From NCBI GenBank assembly GCA_029204225.1, contig CM055095.1:32923732-32987731 (forward strand): a stretch of DNA of 64,000 bases. Reading direction: 5' to 3'. Shown here piece after piece: positions 47,352-58,342 of the stretch. Origin of the DNA: Diphasiastrum complanatum. Lineage: Eukaryota; Streptophyta; Lycopodiopsida; Lycopodiales; Lycopodiaceae. The notes beneath the pieces are model-generated. The model was not told the origin of the DNA and made no database searches. It saw only the letters and a list, made by a program, of their open reading frames with translations. Positions within the stretch are counted from its first letter, which is position 1, and each line of letters opens with the position of its first letter. Position numbers and translations under genes: made by a program.

Positions 47352-50300
47352 CTAGCTTGGTTCAATCATTGCTTTACTAATCACTCCAAGTGATGATCTG
47401 AACTTCATAAAAGGTGTCTTTTGAAGTGGTTTAGTAAGTAGATCAGCTACACATTCATTGCTTGGAACATGCTCCAAAGCAATCTCCTTGGCTTGCACCA
47501 TTTCTCTCACAAAGTGATGGCATATCTCAATGTGCTTAGATCTTGCATGGAAGATTGGGTTAGATGCAAGGTGTTGGGCTGATATATTGTCATTGTAGAT
47601 GATTGGTGCCTCCTCTGAATCCATGATCTTTAGTTCCACCAATAATCTCTTGATCCAAAGTACCTCCTTTGTAGTGGTTGTCAAAGATTTGTACTCGGCC
47701 TCGGTTGAAGATAGAGATATAGTTTCTTGCTTTTTTGAAAGCCATGAAACCACACCTTCTCCTATGAAAGTTGAATAGGCACTTGTTGATTTCCTATCCC
47801 TCTTGTCCCCTGCAAAATCTGAATCACTAAATGCATGAAGGTTAATCACATCTCCTCTATATAGAATCCCAAAATCCAATGTACCCGAGATGTATCTTAG
47901 AATCCTCTTAGCCTTTTTCCAATGGATATTCAATGGCTTTTGCATGGATTGGCTCAACCTACATACACTAAAGCTAAGATCTGGTCTAGTTATAGTGATC
48001 CACATTAAGGAACCTATAAGTTGCCTAAACAAAGTGATGTCCATGAAGGATCTTTCATCATCTTCATTTGGCAAATTTACATCTTGCTCCATTGGTGTGT
48101 CAACACTTTTGCATACTTCCATCTTAAACTTCTTCAAAAGACTTTGAGCATAGTTTACTTGACTTATAAAGATAAAATCAGACCCTCTAAGTACTTCTAT
48201 GCCTAAGATGAAGTGAACACACCCTAGATCTACCATCTTGAACTCTAAGGATAGATCTATCTTGATTTTTTCAATACCATCAACACTATTTCCACTAATG
48301 ATGATGTCATCTACATAAATGAGTAAAAGTACAATACCAACATCATCAAACTTAATGTAAAGAGTGGGATCATATTCACTTTGAACAAAAGAAAGTGAAA
48401 TAAGATAGCAATGTAGTCTTGAATTCCAAGATCTCGAGGCTTGCTTCAAGCCATAGATGCTTCTTTGGAGATGACATACTTTGTTCTCCATTCCATGCTT
48501 GATGAACCCTTGTGGCTGCTCCATATAGATATCCTCTTCCAAAAAACCATTCAAGAAAGCATTAGAGACATCCATTTGACATAGAATCCATCCAAAATGT
48601 GATGCAAGTGCAATGATTAGTCTTATTGTGACCATCTTGGCCACGGGTGCAAAAGTTTCCTCATAGTCTATCCCTCTCTCTTGAGCATAACCTTTTGCAA
48701 CTAATCTTGCTTTATGTTTGTTAACACTCCCATTTGCATTCAACTTAAGCTTTAAGACCCACTTGCATCCTATTACATTCCTTTGAGGTCTCTCAACAAG
48801 CAACCAAGTTTCATTCTCAATCAAGGCATCATACTCATCCAACATAGCTTTATACCATTCTTTGGAGTTCAATGCATCTTCAACGTTAGACGGTTCTTCA
48901 AAACTAGATAAAGCATAAGAAGTGGATGAGATACCCTCAACTTGCTGTCCTTTGCCTTGATATGTGAGCCTTGATGGCTCCACTTTTGCCCTTGAAGATC
49001 TCCTTGGTGTGATAGGTGGGTTTGGTGCTTGCTCCTCCATGAGCTCCTCCTCAAAACCAAGATCTTGCTCCTCGGCCATCTTCTTCTTGATTGTTGGAGC
49101 ACTTGAGCCTTCTTCAAGCATATGCATATGATGTTCATCAAAGATGACATCCCTTGAAACAACAAATTTGTTCAAGGATGGGAGATAGACTTTGTAGCCC
49201 TTGCTTGAGCTTGCATATCCAAGCATGATCACTCTTGTGGAAGATGGATCCTCCTTGGTTCTTGTTTCCAATGGCACATGCACATAACATATACACCCAA
49301 AAACTTTCAAGTGATTAAGATTGGGTTTCTTTCCATACAACATCTCATAAGGAGTTTTGCCTTCAATTGCTTTGCAAGACACCCTATTCATCAAGTAGTT
49401 TGCACATACAAGAGACTCACCCCAAAAGGATTTGGGCAAACAAGCAACTAATCTTAAAGCCTTAGAACATTCACATAATGTTCTATTCCTTCTTTCAGCA
49501 ACTCCATTTTGTTGAGGAGTGTAAGGACAAGAAGTCTCTTTCTTGATCCCTTCCTCCTCACAAAAGGCCTTGAACTCATTGGAGATGAATTCTCCACCAT
49601 TGTCACTTATAAGAATCTTGATGCTATGATTATGATGCTTTTCCACAAACAACTTGAACTTTACAAAAGTATCAAATACTTGAGACTTGCAGGAAAGTAA
49701 GAACACCCAACAATATCTTGAGTAGTCATCAATGAAGGTTAACAACATGGATGAACCTCCATTAGATTTGGTGCTAGCAATGTGCACATCCGAGTGTATG
49801 AGTTCAAGAGGATGAGATGACTTTGTGATGGAGTTAGGAAACACCTTCTTATGTGCCTTGGATAAGGCACAAGCTTCACAAACCTTGTCTTCCTTCCCAA
49901 TAGACCTTGGTAGGCCTAAAGCATACTCCTCCTTGATCATAGCCTCCATGGAACCCGAGTTGACATGTCCAAGTCTTTTGTGCCATAAAGTAAAGGTAGA
50001 TATCTTGCTCTTCTCGGCCAACATGACAACATTAGTATCCAAAAATGCATCCAACTTATAAAGTTTGCCAAGTCTAGTGCCCTTAGCCACTATCTTACCC
50101 TTCTTCTTGATGAAACATTCATTTGAAGCAAAGTCAATATTGAAACCATTGTCTACCATTTGGCCAACACTTAGTAGATTCTTTGTTATTTTAGGAATGT
50201 ACAAAACACCTTCTATGTTGATCTTTTTGGAAGATCCTAAGCAAAGGGGAATGCTACCAACTCCTTCAATCTTACAAGCTTCATCATTTGCTGTATAGAT

Positions 50301-51320
50301 AGACTTTATAGGTCCATCATAAGATAAGAGAGAAGAGAAAAACTCCCTTTTACTAGTCATGTGTGAACTAGCACCCGAGTCAATCCACCAAGGATCTTCT
50401 CCTTTGAAGCTTGTTGAAGAAAATATGGACATCATGAGAGAGTCCTCATGTGAACTCTCCTCCTCCTCCTCTTTGCTCATGTTGGCTTGGCTTTGATCTT
50501 GCTTCCTCTTGAAGCATTCCGAGGCATAATGCCCCATCTTGCTACAATAGTAGCACTTCACCTTTGATTTGTCCTTCTTGACTTTGGTGGTTGATGGAGA
50601 TGCCTTTGGTGGTCCTTCTTGATCCTCAAGCTTTGTAGACTTCTTGAATGTTGATCCTTTGCCTTTGGACTTGCCTTTGCCTTTGGTGAAGAGAGCTTGG
50701 TCATCTTCACCTTGGATGGAAAGCCTATCCATCCTCTCTTGCATTTGGCTCCTTCTTGATTCCTCGGCCATGAGTGTGCCTTGGAGTTCTTCAAGTATGG
50801 GTAGCTTACCCATAATTGCATATCCCTGAACCAAATTGTCAAATTCAAAGCTTAGTCCATTCAATATGAGTTGAACAAGCTCTTCATCCTTGATAGGGTC
50901 ACCTGTAAAGGCTAGCTCTTTGTTCAATTCCTTTACTCTTAGGACAAAAGTATGTGCACTCTCTCCTTTCTTTTGATAGCTTCTATAGATTTGATTCTTC
51001 AAAGCTAACATTCTAGTTTGGTTCTTGGATTCATAGACCTTTTGCAAAGTCTCCCAAGCATCTTGAGCTGAAGTGCAATCTCCTACCTCTCTTAAGAGTT
51101 CATTTGCAACATTCATTTTTATGCAATGTAGTGCAACATTGCACCTCTTGATGTATTTGGCTTTTTCTTGAGGATGAATAGGTTCACCCTCCTTACCATT
51201 TACAATTTCCATCAGATCTTGCATGATCATGATAGATTCCATTCTAACTTTCCATATGGAATAGTTAGTTTTGTTGAGCCTTTCATTAGTATCCAAAAGA
51301 TATGCATTTATAGATGCCAT
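47352..51320 (-). CDS. Copia gag-pol polyprotein, 1322 aa, uninterrupted
   Basis: One frame from the ATG at 51320 encodes all domains needed for Copia transposition. Residues 1-220 are gag (TNYSIWKVRMES). The CCHC knuckle CYYCSKMGHYASEC is at 256-269 and the protease DSGA at 314-317. The integrase has an HHCC zinc site (H447, H452, C481, C484) and catalytic D511, D573 and E609, with exactly 35 residues between the last two. RT has QMDVSNAFLNG (D917) and YVDD (1002-1005). RNase H has D1166, STEAEY (E1207) and NDN (D1244). The end KPLQKTPFMKFRSSLG is complete. Length is normal for Ty1/Copia. The order protease-integrase-RT-RNase H defines the superfamily. No frameshift separates gag and pol, so gag excess would need processing or splicing control. 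Confidence 0.96.
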   Translation of the reverse strand: MASINAYLLDTNERLNKTNYSIWKVRMESIMIMQDLMEIVNGKEGEPIHPQEKAKYIKRCNVALHCIKMNVANELLREVGDCTSAQDAWETLQKVYESKNQTRMLALKNQIYRSYQKKGESAHTFVLRVKELNKELAFTGDPIKDEELVQLILNGLSFEFDNLVQGYAIMGKLPILEELQGTLMAEESRRSQMQERMDRLSIQGEDDQALFTKGKGKSKGKGSTFKKSTKLEDQEGPPKASPSTTKVKKDKSKVKCYYCSKMGHYASECFKRKQDQSQANMSKEEEEESSHEDSLMMSIFSSTSFKGEDPWWIDSGASSHMTSKREFFSSLLSYDGPIKSIYTANDEACKIEGVGSIPLCLGSSKKINIEGVLYIPKITKNLLSVGQMVDNGFNIDFASNECFIKKKGKIVAKGTRLGKLYKLDAFLDTNVVMLAEKSKISTFTLWHKRLGHVNSGSMEAMIKEEYALGLPRSIGKEDKVCEACALSKAHKKVFPNSITKSSHPLELIHSDVHIASTKSNGGSSMLLTFIDDYSRYCWVFLLSCKSQVFDTFVKFKLFVEKHHNHSIKILISDNGGEFISNEFKAFCEEEGIKKETSCPYTPQQNGVAERRNRTLCECSKALRLVACLPKSFWGESLVCANYLMNRVSCKAIEGKTPYEMLYGKKPNLNHLKVFGCICYVHVPLETRTKEDPSSTRVIMLGYASSSKGYKVYLPSLNKFVVSRDVIFDEHHMHMLEEGSSAPTIKKKMAEEQDLGFEEELMEEQAPNPPITPRRSSRAKVEPSRLTYQGKGQQVEGISSTSYALSSFEEPSNVEDALNSKEWYKAMLDEYDALIENETWLLVERPQRNVIGCKWVLKLKLNANGSVNKHKARLVAKGYAQERGIDYEETFAPVAKMVTIRLIIALASHFGWILCQMDVSNAFLNGFLEEDIYMEQPQGFIKHGMENKVCHLQRSIYGLKQASRSWNSRLHCYLISLSFVQSEYDPTLYIKFDDVGIVLLLIYVDDIIISGNSVDGIEKIKIDLSLEFKMVDLGCVHFILGIEVLRGSDFIFISQVNYAQSLLKKFKMEVCKSVDTPMEQDVNLPNEDDERSFMDITLFRQLIGSLMWITITRPDLSFSVCRLSQSMQKPLNIHWKKAKRILRYISGTLDFGILYRGDVINLHAFSDSDFAGDKRDRKSTSAYSTFIGEGVVSWLSKKQETISLSSTEAEYKSLTTTTKEVLWIKRLLVELKIMDSEEAPIIYNDNISAQHLASNPIFHARSKHIEICHHFVREMVQAKEIALEHVPSNECVADLLTKPLQKTPFMKFRSSLGVISKAMIEPS

Positions 51321-52118
51321 CTAGTCTCCTAATCAAGGACTTGACACAAATGAAGGTTACTTCTATTGATTTGATTGAAGGTCTACTTTATCCCACTTGT
51401 TAGGGACCTGAAAAGATCAGTAATAGACTTCCTATAAAGATCTAAGAATGATCTTTAACAAAATCAAATCATAGAATACTAGAAACAATGCACTTGCTTG
51501 ATTGAAGTAGACAATACTAGTAGAATTGCCCCTCTTTCTATAAAGAACATTAAAGCTTCCAAATGATCTGATCAAGAGTGAATTTCAGCAACCTAATATA
51601 CTTCCAAAATCACTTGTAAAAGATCTAAATGGAACTTAATGAGGATGCAACACAATCTACTATCCAATCACAAGCAAAAAATGATCAAAATTGATGAAAA
51701 ATTGATCTAATTTGGTGCATAAGTCAAGCAATGGTTGGACTGAACCTAAATCACTTTAGGAGGTGCCTACTACACCTTAGAACAGCCTTGAAGAGTCCCC
51801 AAAACTCTGATCTTCCCTCTCCTTGAATGCTAGAAAGCCTCCTCTATGAAATCACCTCCAAAACTCGCTTAGAAATCAATGCTTGGAGCAAGCAAAACTT
51901 GCTATCTTGGTAATGTGAATTGAATTCAACTTTGCCTCTGGTTTTAGACACCTAAACACCTGCAAATGAAGTCACACAACACCAATCTCCAATGTATTTG
52001 ACTCACTTTGAGTTCTAGAATCAATACTAGATGCTAAGATCCAATCTACACAAGATTTAGATCAAAAATTGTGATCAAATTGAATGAAAACCAAGGATTT
52101 AGCTCATTTCAGCCTTTA

Positions 52119-52131
52119 GGCTCTGATACCA
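52119..52131 (-). other. Primer binding site of the young Copia
   Basis: On the minus strand TGGTATCAGAGCC directly follows the 5' LTR, complementary to initiator-Met tRNA. Confidence 0.93.
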
Positions 52132-52813
52132 TGTAAAAATTACAGCAAATAAGGATCCTAAAACACTTGAAATGATGAGGGAAACAATAGATTATGATTT
52201 CATAAGATTAGCACAAGTTGAACCATCAAAATCCATCAAAAATCTATGCTTGAACCTCACTAAATGGCCCAAATCCTTGAAGAAGGCTTCACACGTGTGA
52301 AAGTACGGCCTCCCACAGTCTGAGTACTGTACACCAGACCTACATTCAATCCTATAATCATTAGTAATCACAAGTACTCAAACAATTATGAACATAGAGA
52401 GCAATTGCACCATTATGAGAGAAAAAACATGAAATTGCTTGATTGATTTTGGTGAGATATCATCACCTATATATACATGATCCATCATGGTTTTGGACAG
52501 GTATGAGTAGCCCTAAACCTATCCCTAATGCTAATTTTGGTGGATCTTTCATCCCTACCAAGTTAGGGTTGGAATCTTGGAGATCCCTCAACAATGCAAA
52601 AATTACCAAAAATAGCTCCTATTTTTTCTCCCTTGTATCTAAGCATAATTTGGACTCATTCCAAAGGTTCTAACACTTAGGTCTACTTGAGAATATCCTT
52701 ATGAATGGAATCCTATGCTATTTGGCACGTGTGACAAGCCACATCATGACCATCTAACTATTTACAAGTCATATGACCAAAACTAGTCAAGCTAGAATTG
52801 TGAATTTTTAACA
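52132..52813 (-). repeat. 5' LTR of the young Copia
   Basis: 682 bp, the promoter-bearing LTR for the minus-strand gag-pol. A TATA-like tatatata lies at 52467-52476. A cacacgtgtg palindrome (E/G-box-like) is at about 52291-52300 and could respond to stress or light factors, which is inference only. Confidence 0.93.
52467..52476 (-). promoter_or_regulatory. TATA-like box in the 5' LTR
   Basis: gtatatatag on the minus strand, about 340 bp into the LTR, is the best TATA candidate for the genomic RNA of the young Copia. The same motif is in the 3' LTR. Confidence 0.45.
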
Positions 52814-52818
52814 GCTCT

Positions 52819-53783
52819 CTATGAAGATATTTCACTCTCAAAACATAATTTGAGGCACTCTCATCACTCCTTTGCTAACTTTGGAAGATTTGATTCCTAA
52901 GAGTGAGCAATATAGATGTGTTCTTGGCCTCATAGATGGCTTTTAGTGTGTCCCAAGCCTCCTTGGCCGAGGTGCATGAGCCAATCTCCCTCAACACTTC
53001 AATAAATACAGTCATCTTGATGAGATGTAGGGCCATCCTTGCCCTCTTCTTGTACTTTTGAACATCTTGGAGCACTTGAGTCTCCTCCTCAAGTCCTAGT
53101 AAAATATCCATCACATCTTGGAGTACCAAAATTGACTCCATCCTCACCTTGCAAATGGCATAGTTGAAGGTGGTCAATCTCTCACCTTGCTTCAATAGTA
53201 TGGAAGCCATCTTCCTTTGAGAAATTGAATTGTAATAGATCCAAAAAGAAACAAAAGTGTTGCTTCTCTCCAAAAATGAAGCACAACAAATTTTTGAGTC
53301 AGCTTCTTCTAAGCACATGTAAGGAACTGATAGTTCTACAATTGCAGCCTTGGACTCTTGCAATGTCGAGCTTCGACCATCACTTGTTGGGTGAAGAGTT
53401 TCCCATGCTTCTTGAGCTGAGGTGCAAGCACCTAACTCCTTAAGAAACTCATTTTCTACATTCATTTTGATTGAATGGAGGGCAATTTTGCACCTCTTCT
53501 TGTATCTTGTAGCTTCTTGAGAGGGAATGGGCTCATCCTCATCACCACTCACAATTTTGATTAGATCTTGTAAGACAAGAATAGATTCCATTCTGAGCTT
53601 CCAAATAGAGTAATTAGAAGCATCCAATCTATCATTTGGATCCAAGAGATATGCATTAATGGAAGCCATCTCTCTAATCAAGAGCTTGATCACAAAAAAT
53701 GGACGCAAAATAGAAATGATTGAAAATCTAGCTATCCCACTACCTAGGGACTTCTGAAAGCTCAAACCTTGACCTGTCAACAA
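52819..53783 (-). pseudogene. Old Copia gag, 5' half, with duplicated N-terminal domain
   Basis: The minus-strand frame holds two successive gag N-termini. The first starts at the ATG at about 53667 (MASINAYLLDPNDRL, ASNYSIWKLRMES, then CTSAQEAWETL). A linker of about 60 residues contains no gag motif. A second copy starts with MASILLKQGERL, TFNYAICKVRMES and CTSAKEAWDTL. The second then hits a TAG at 52875-52877 and continues only as a remnant up to the gctct target site, beyond which the young Copia is inserted. The first copy is more like the young element's gag, the second less so, suggesting recombination or template switching between related elements. Confidence 0.82.
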
Positions 53784-54061
53784 GATCCTACCTGATCTTG
53801 AACCAAATAAGATCTATTTGAAACAAGAAAAATGGAAACTAGCTTGAATTGGAATGAAAATTGGATCTAGAATTATCTCCTCCTTGATCTCAACTTCAGA
53901 AGGTACTTGGATCCACCCTGATACACCTATAAATCAAATTCCATTAGATCCCTCTTCACTCAATCACATAAAAAAATTGAAGGTGCTAATCTTAGACTAT
54001 GTCTAGATAGCAATCAATGCTTGCATTGCATCGCATGATTTATAGTTCATTTTTTTGGATT

Positions 54062-54074
54062 GGCTCTAATACCA
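54062..54074 (-). other. Primer binding site of the old Copia
   Basis: On the minus strand TGGTATTAGAGCC, one C-to-T change from the usual site, immediately after the LTR end. Confidence 0.75.
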
Positions 54075-54713
54075 TGTGAAAAATGTAGAAGAATAAGCAC
54101 AATTGATCCTAGAAATGATGGAGAAAGAATCTAATTAAGATCCAATCAAGATCCAATAGCTAGAGCACAAACCAATCTATTGATTTCTAGCTTATCTTGG
54201 CTTGAACTCCACTGTATGGCTCCAAAATCATGCAAAATGCTGTACACATGTGGATGTATAGCTTGATGTACCCTGTGTACTATACCAGCACCTTGGATCG
54301 CTTACATAGCACCTCAAAATTTGATTGGTCTAGCGAGTTGTCCCCTCCTACATGTGATTGGACCAATTCTATGCATCTCTCTCTTTTGATTGGTCACATG
54401 TCAACATTACAACACAAATTTAGATGTCACTAGGCCTCTACCATCAAGCCAAGTGTCAAAGGCCTACACTACCTTGAGCTAAGTCAAAGCTACTTTTGGC
54501 CTACTCACCTACTAACATATGTACAAGGGGTATTTTTGGCATAGGACCCCCAAAAGTCAAGTTTAAGGCCTTTTGACTATTCAAACTCAACATAAATGAA
54601 CTAAAATGATTATGCCTACCCTACACATGTGAGAACATGCTCCACACATGCGAGATTTACATATGTGCATGAAATTGCAAGATACTCAAGCTAGATTTTG
54701 CCTATTCTTCACA
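54075..54713 (-). repeat. 5' LTR of the old Copia
   Basis: 639 bp, on the minus strand TGTGAAGAATAGGC...TTTTTCACA. Its start matches the LTR at 40127 (TGTGAAGAATTGCC). The element's other LTR is absent, lost with its 3' half near 46216. Confidence 0.75.
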
Positions 54714-54799
54714 ATTACAAGGGTCTAAATAGACTTACCATAAAAAATAAATGCCCACTTCCTAGAACAAATGATTTTACAAATCGGTTAAGTGGAGCG

Positions 54800-56018
54800 A
54801 AGCTCAAAGTTTGAGAGTGACATGGCTATTGGAGTTGTTCTCTTACAAGAAGGTCAACCCGTTGCTTTTGAGAGCAAAAAGCTATCTGATGCTCAACTCA
54901 TACATACTACTAAAAAAAAAAGGTTTTTGTTATGCATGTTACCTGTATGTTAATAAGTTCATGGTGAACATGGATCATCAACCTTTAAAATACTTTTATA
55001 ATTAAAATGATCTAAGAGGTCAATGGGCAAAACCCAGACAAGAATTGAACATTGAAGTGCACTACATCAAGTTGGTGAAGTGAACGAACTTTTCTTCACA
55101 GACTCATCAAGCGAGAGTGATGTACAAGATGATCAGTCTGGGAGAAAGGATTAAAAGAGTGTTGATGACTTATCTTTCCATAATGAACTTATGTTTAAAA
55201 AAGGGAAGATATGCATTCCCGATGTGGATGTAATTATTTATTTTTCTTTATGAGTGTCTTGACTCACCGTGTGCGAAAAATCTAGGCATACATTGTACTT
55301 TAGATTTAGTACGAAGGGATTTCTAATGGCCAAAACTTGAATCCATTATAGAATCTTATGTGCTCAAGTGTGCCCAATGCAAGCTAAATAAGACTGAACG
55401 TCCTAAGGCTAGTGTATTAGTACATCCATTGAATATCCATGATAAAAAATGGGATAGCATTGAATCAATGGATTTTGTGGTTGGGTTACCACGAGAGAAG
55501 TATCGGCCCTTGATTGAGTTTGTATGCAATAGTAGTAAGCATTTGGCTACCAAATATAGCCCACTTATGCTTATGTATGATTATGAATCTAGATCACCCA
55601 TCTCAGTTGAAACTCAAACAATCAAATTTCAAAAGATAGTAGATTTCTTACGTGATATGCAGAAAATGCTACAAATAACATGTGAGAATGTTCAATGTGC
55701 CCAAGATAGGGACAAATATTATGCTAATCTGGAAACATCGCCTCTAGATTTTTGGAAAGGCGATTGGGCATGGGCATATTTGTGAATCAAAAGGATTCAA
55801 ATGTGATACATACTGGCAAGCATTATTGTTTGATAGATACACAAGACCATATGAAATTCTGAAAATGATAGGATCTTTGGCTTACCAATTAGACCTCCTA
55901 GAAGGAACTCAAGTACACCCAATATTTCACATAGTCGACTTAAGAAAAGTCTATGTGAAGGGGATCATCTTGGTTATGGAGATCGATGGGACATGTCAGA
56001 GGAATCATCAAGTGTGAC
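54800..56018 (+). pseudogene. Gypsy RNase H-integrase fragment (chromovirus-like)
   Basis: A plus-strand fragment begins in RNase H (SDMAIGVVLLQEGQPVAFES, KKLSDAQL, then VNMDHQPLKYF after a frame change). It continues through a broken linker into integrase pieces (KCAQCKLNKTERPKA, WDSIESMDFVVGLPR). An internal deletion removes the catalytic core and joins to KYSPLMLMYDY and the C-terminal part (VNQKDSN, GSLAYQLDLLEG, VHPIFHIVDLRK). VHPIFHI-like sequence is typical of Gypsy elements with a C-terminal GPY/F-type module. No RT or gag remains. It is inactive. Confidence 0.82.
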
Positions 56019-57541
56019 TCGACTTGAGGCATAAAAGATGTTGCATAAAAGATGTTGGATACCAAAGCTAAACAATTGCATTTCGTTATGGAGCATCACG
56101 TTCAATGAAGAGGCCATACAAATGATGATGACTTTTGGGAATATAAATGTTAGAGGCCTAGAACTTAAGGTGGTGAATTGGTATAGATCTAATAGTGACT
56201 CATAGGGGAAGTGGATGAGGTGGGTTAGTTAGGTTGCTGATGTATCCAGTGAGGTGTCACAATTCACTACTAGTGGTGGAGGGGCCTTAGAGGGTATAAG
56301 ATACCCATAGGGCTCCCACTAGGACAGACTAGATTTTGGTGATTGTAGCCACATGTTGATGGTGTGAAATTTCTCTCCTATTGAATTTGTGTCGGTCCAT
56401 AGCTTGGGCTTTAAATCCATTCGATCTAGGTTTGGTTGGGGTTTCTCCACCATTTGATTCTCTTTTTTGTATCAGTCATTCACTTTGGATCCTTGATGGC
56501 GGTCTGTAGATTGCGTTTTTTTTTTGTACCAATTTATTTTTGCATCTTTTGTGCAATATTTATGCATTACATCCACATTGTAGACCAAGGCAATTTTGAG
56601 TATGGGTGCTCATAGACCTCTAGTTTCACCCAATGAGACTCAGAGGGTCTTGATTACTTTTGACTTGGTCTATTTGGTGGCAAATATCATAGTCTCATTA
56701 CCAAGTTGCAAATCAAAACATTGACATAGAAAATTGAGGTAAACTATCATACTTGTGTTTTGAATACTTAGGGTGTCGGGTGTCAGAGTTCTGAACCTCA
56801 AGCCCCAATCTTGAATCTTGGATTTGGACCAATATTAAATAGGCATCATTATTATTTTTTATACCAACCAAGTTCCTACAAAAAATTTATTATTGTTTTA
56901 AACCACTGAGTTATTGCAAGAGTCATACTAGCTACCTAGATATGCATAGATGAATTGATATTTTGGGAGATATAGGTCACAAGTGGTGAATAATTGGAGC
57001 ACCAAGAGAATTGTGACATCAATTCATAAGCCTTAAATTAAGATAGAATTGTACCCAAAAAAAGAAGAACTGCATTGTCAAAATGCCTCTCTATTTTATG
57101 AGAAACATACAAATTTTCATAAGACAACCGAGGACCTTTGTTTGAAATGATGCCTCTATTATGCGGTATTGCCCCCCTAGTCTAGTGACATCTCTTACTA
57201 GCATGGGAGATAGAGGTTTCTCTTGCACCAATGGGAGACTGCCATGTGTTAGGAGTGCTAGTAAAATTTAGAGTCTTATGATCTTCGAGTTTCAGACGTG
57301 TGAGTAGTCGCAACACAAGTAGACAACGAAACCTTCTTGTGTGCACATGACACGTTAAAGCATGTAGAGACCATGACATGTTAAAGCATGTAGAGAATAT
57401 TCTTTATATGGTTTAAGAGAAAATCTTGCACATTGATTATGAGACCGTGCTTGAATGTCATAACCTGGCATCTTACAAGATTTTTAGTATGGTGAGTGCC
57501 TTGCTAAACACGCCATGTTGAAACATGTATATTTTTGGGCA
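56019..57541. other. No gene recognised
   Basis: Non-coding sequence after the Gypsy fragment. It may include that element's 3' region (a repeated cataaaagatgtt near 56030-56055), but no LTR boundary can be supported. Confidence 0.45.
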
Positions 57542-57544
57542 TTA

Positions 57545-57799
57545 GAGCACGTCCCCATGGATAGAAAACACGGACTGGGATCCAATTTTCTATTTCGAAA
57601 TTGAGAGGGTGGGTATAAGAAACTCCATTCTGAACTTCAATAAACCATGCTTCTCATCTTTTTCATGGGGACAAAACTTTGGGTTGGATGGATGGAGTGT
57701 TTCCCCTATCCAATGAACCATGCTTCTCATCTTTTTCATGGGGACAAAACTTTGGGTTGGAGGGATGGAGTGTTTCCCCTATCCAATGGGGACGTGCTC
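57545..57799. mobile_element. Harbinger/Tourist-like MITE, 255 bp
   Basis: TTA duplicates flank it (57542-57544, 57800-57802). The left end GAGCACGTCCCCATGGATAG and the reverse complement of the right end GAGCACGTCCCCATTGGATA are nearly identical and continue as a gapped inverted repeat. Three-base TTA target duplication plus GAGCA-type ends are characteristic of PIF/Harbinger MITEs. It contains a recent internal tandem duplication and lies about 1.5 kb upstream of the AWPM-19 start codon. Confidence 0.8.
57643..57788. repeat. 73-bp tandem duplication inside the MITE
   Basis: Copies 57643-57715 and 57716-57788 start with aaccatgcttctc and end with ctatccaatg. Only one difference was seen (ggatgg versus gggatgg), so the duplication is recent. 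Confidence 0.93.
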
Positions 57800-58103
57800 T
57801 TACCAGGGCATTTTGCCTGCGGGTCGGTCCACGTTGATCTATAGTATTCATGATACCCAGCGCCATGCATCTATTTGAGCCCAAACTACTCCACACTTAA
57901 AACTGTGGAAGAGGAGGACGACTAGGAGTAGGACTATCTCTCCTGGCCTGGCCAGCAAAAAGCATGAATATTAAACAATGCACAGCCCTGAGCTGGTTTT
58001 TGATGATGCAGATTTCTTACAGAATCGAATTAGCGGATAAGCAAGATATGGGCTGTGCGATGAATCATGATTGCTCAGTGTGGCGCATGAACCTGCAAAA
58101 TCA

Positions 58104-58342
58104 GGGATCTGCCTACAATTTCTGATTCTGGGTATGTCCATGGATGTGCACTTAGCAGTGCTCATAAAAAAGTTTTAACCCAACGGTGCCCACTTCATAA
58201 AAGACCTAGAATATTTGAATGAAATCCTGATCTGCATGCAATCGCTGATGATTATGAGTATGTCCATGGTGTGCATTAGCTGTGCTCATAAAAAAAGTTT
58301 CGGCTCAACCTTATGAAAGAGCTACCACATTTGAATGAAATC
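58104..58342. repeat. Degenerate tandem duplication, about 118-bp unit
   Basis: Two diverged copies (about 58104-58224 and 58225-58342) share gtatgtccatgg, gtgctcataaaa and atttgaatgaaatc. It lies in the upstream region of the AWPM-19 gene. Confidence 0.75.

Larger units (their letters stand above)
46656..52813 (-). mobile_element. Young, apparently full-length Copia retrotransposon
   Basis: A complete element of 6158 bp: two 682-bp LTRs (46656-47337, 52132-52813) with two mismatches, TG...CA ends, a PBS at 52119-52131, a leader of about 800 bp, one gag-pol ORF, and a PPT at 47338-47348. It is flanked by the 5-bp target duplication gctct (46651-46655 and 52814-52818). It is inserted in the same orientation into an older Copia gag. 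Nearly identical LTRs and an unbroken ORF mark it as the youngest insertion in the window and possibly still autonomous. Confidence 0.95.
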
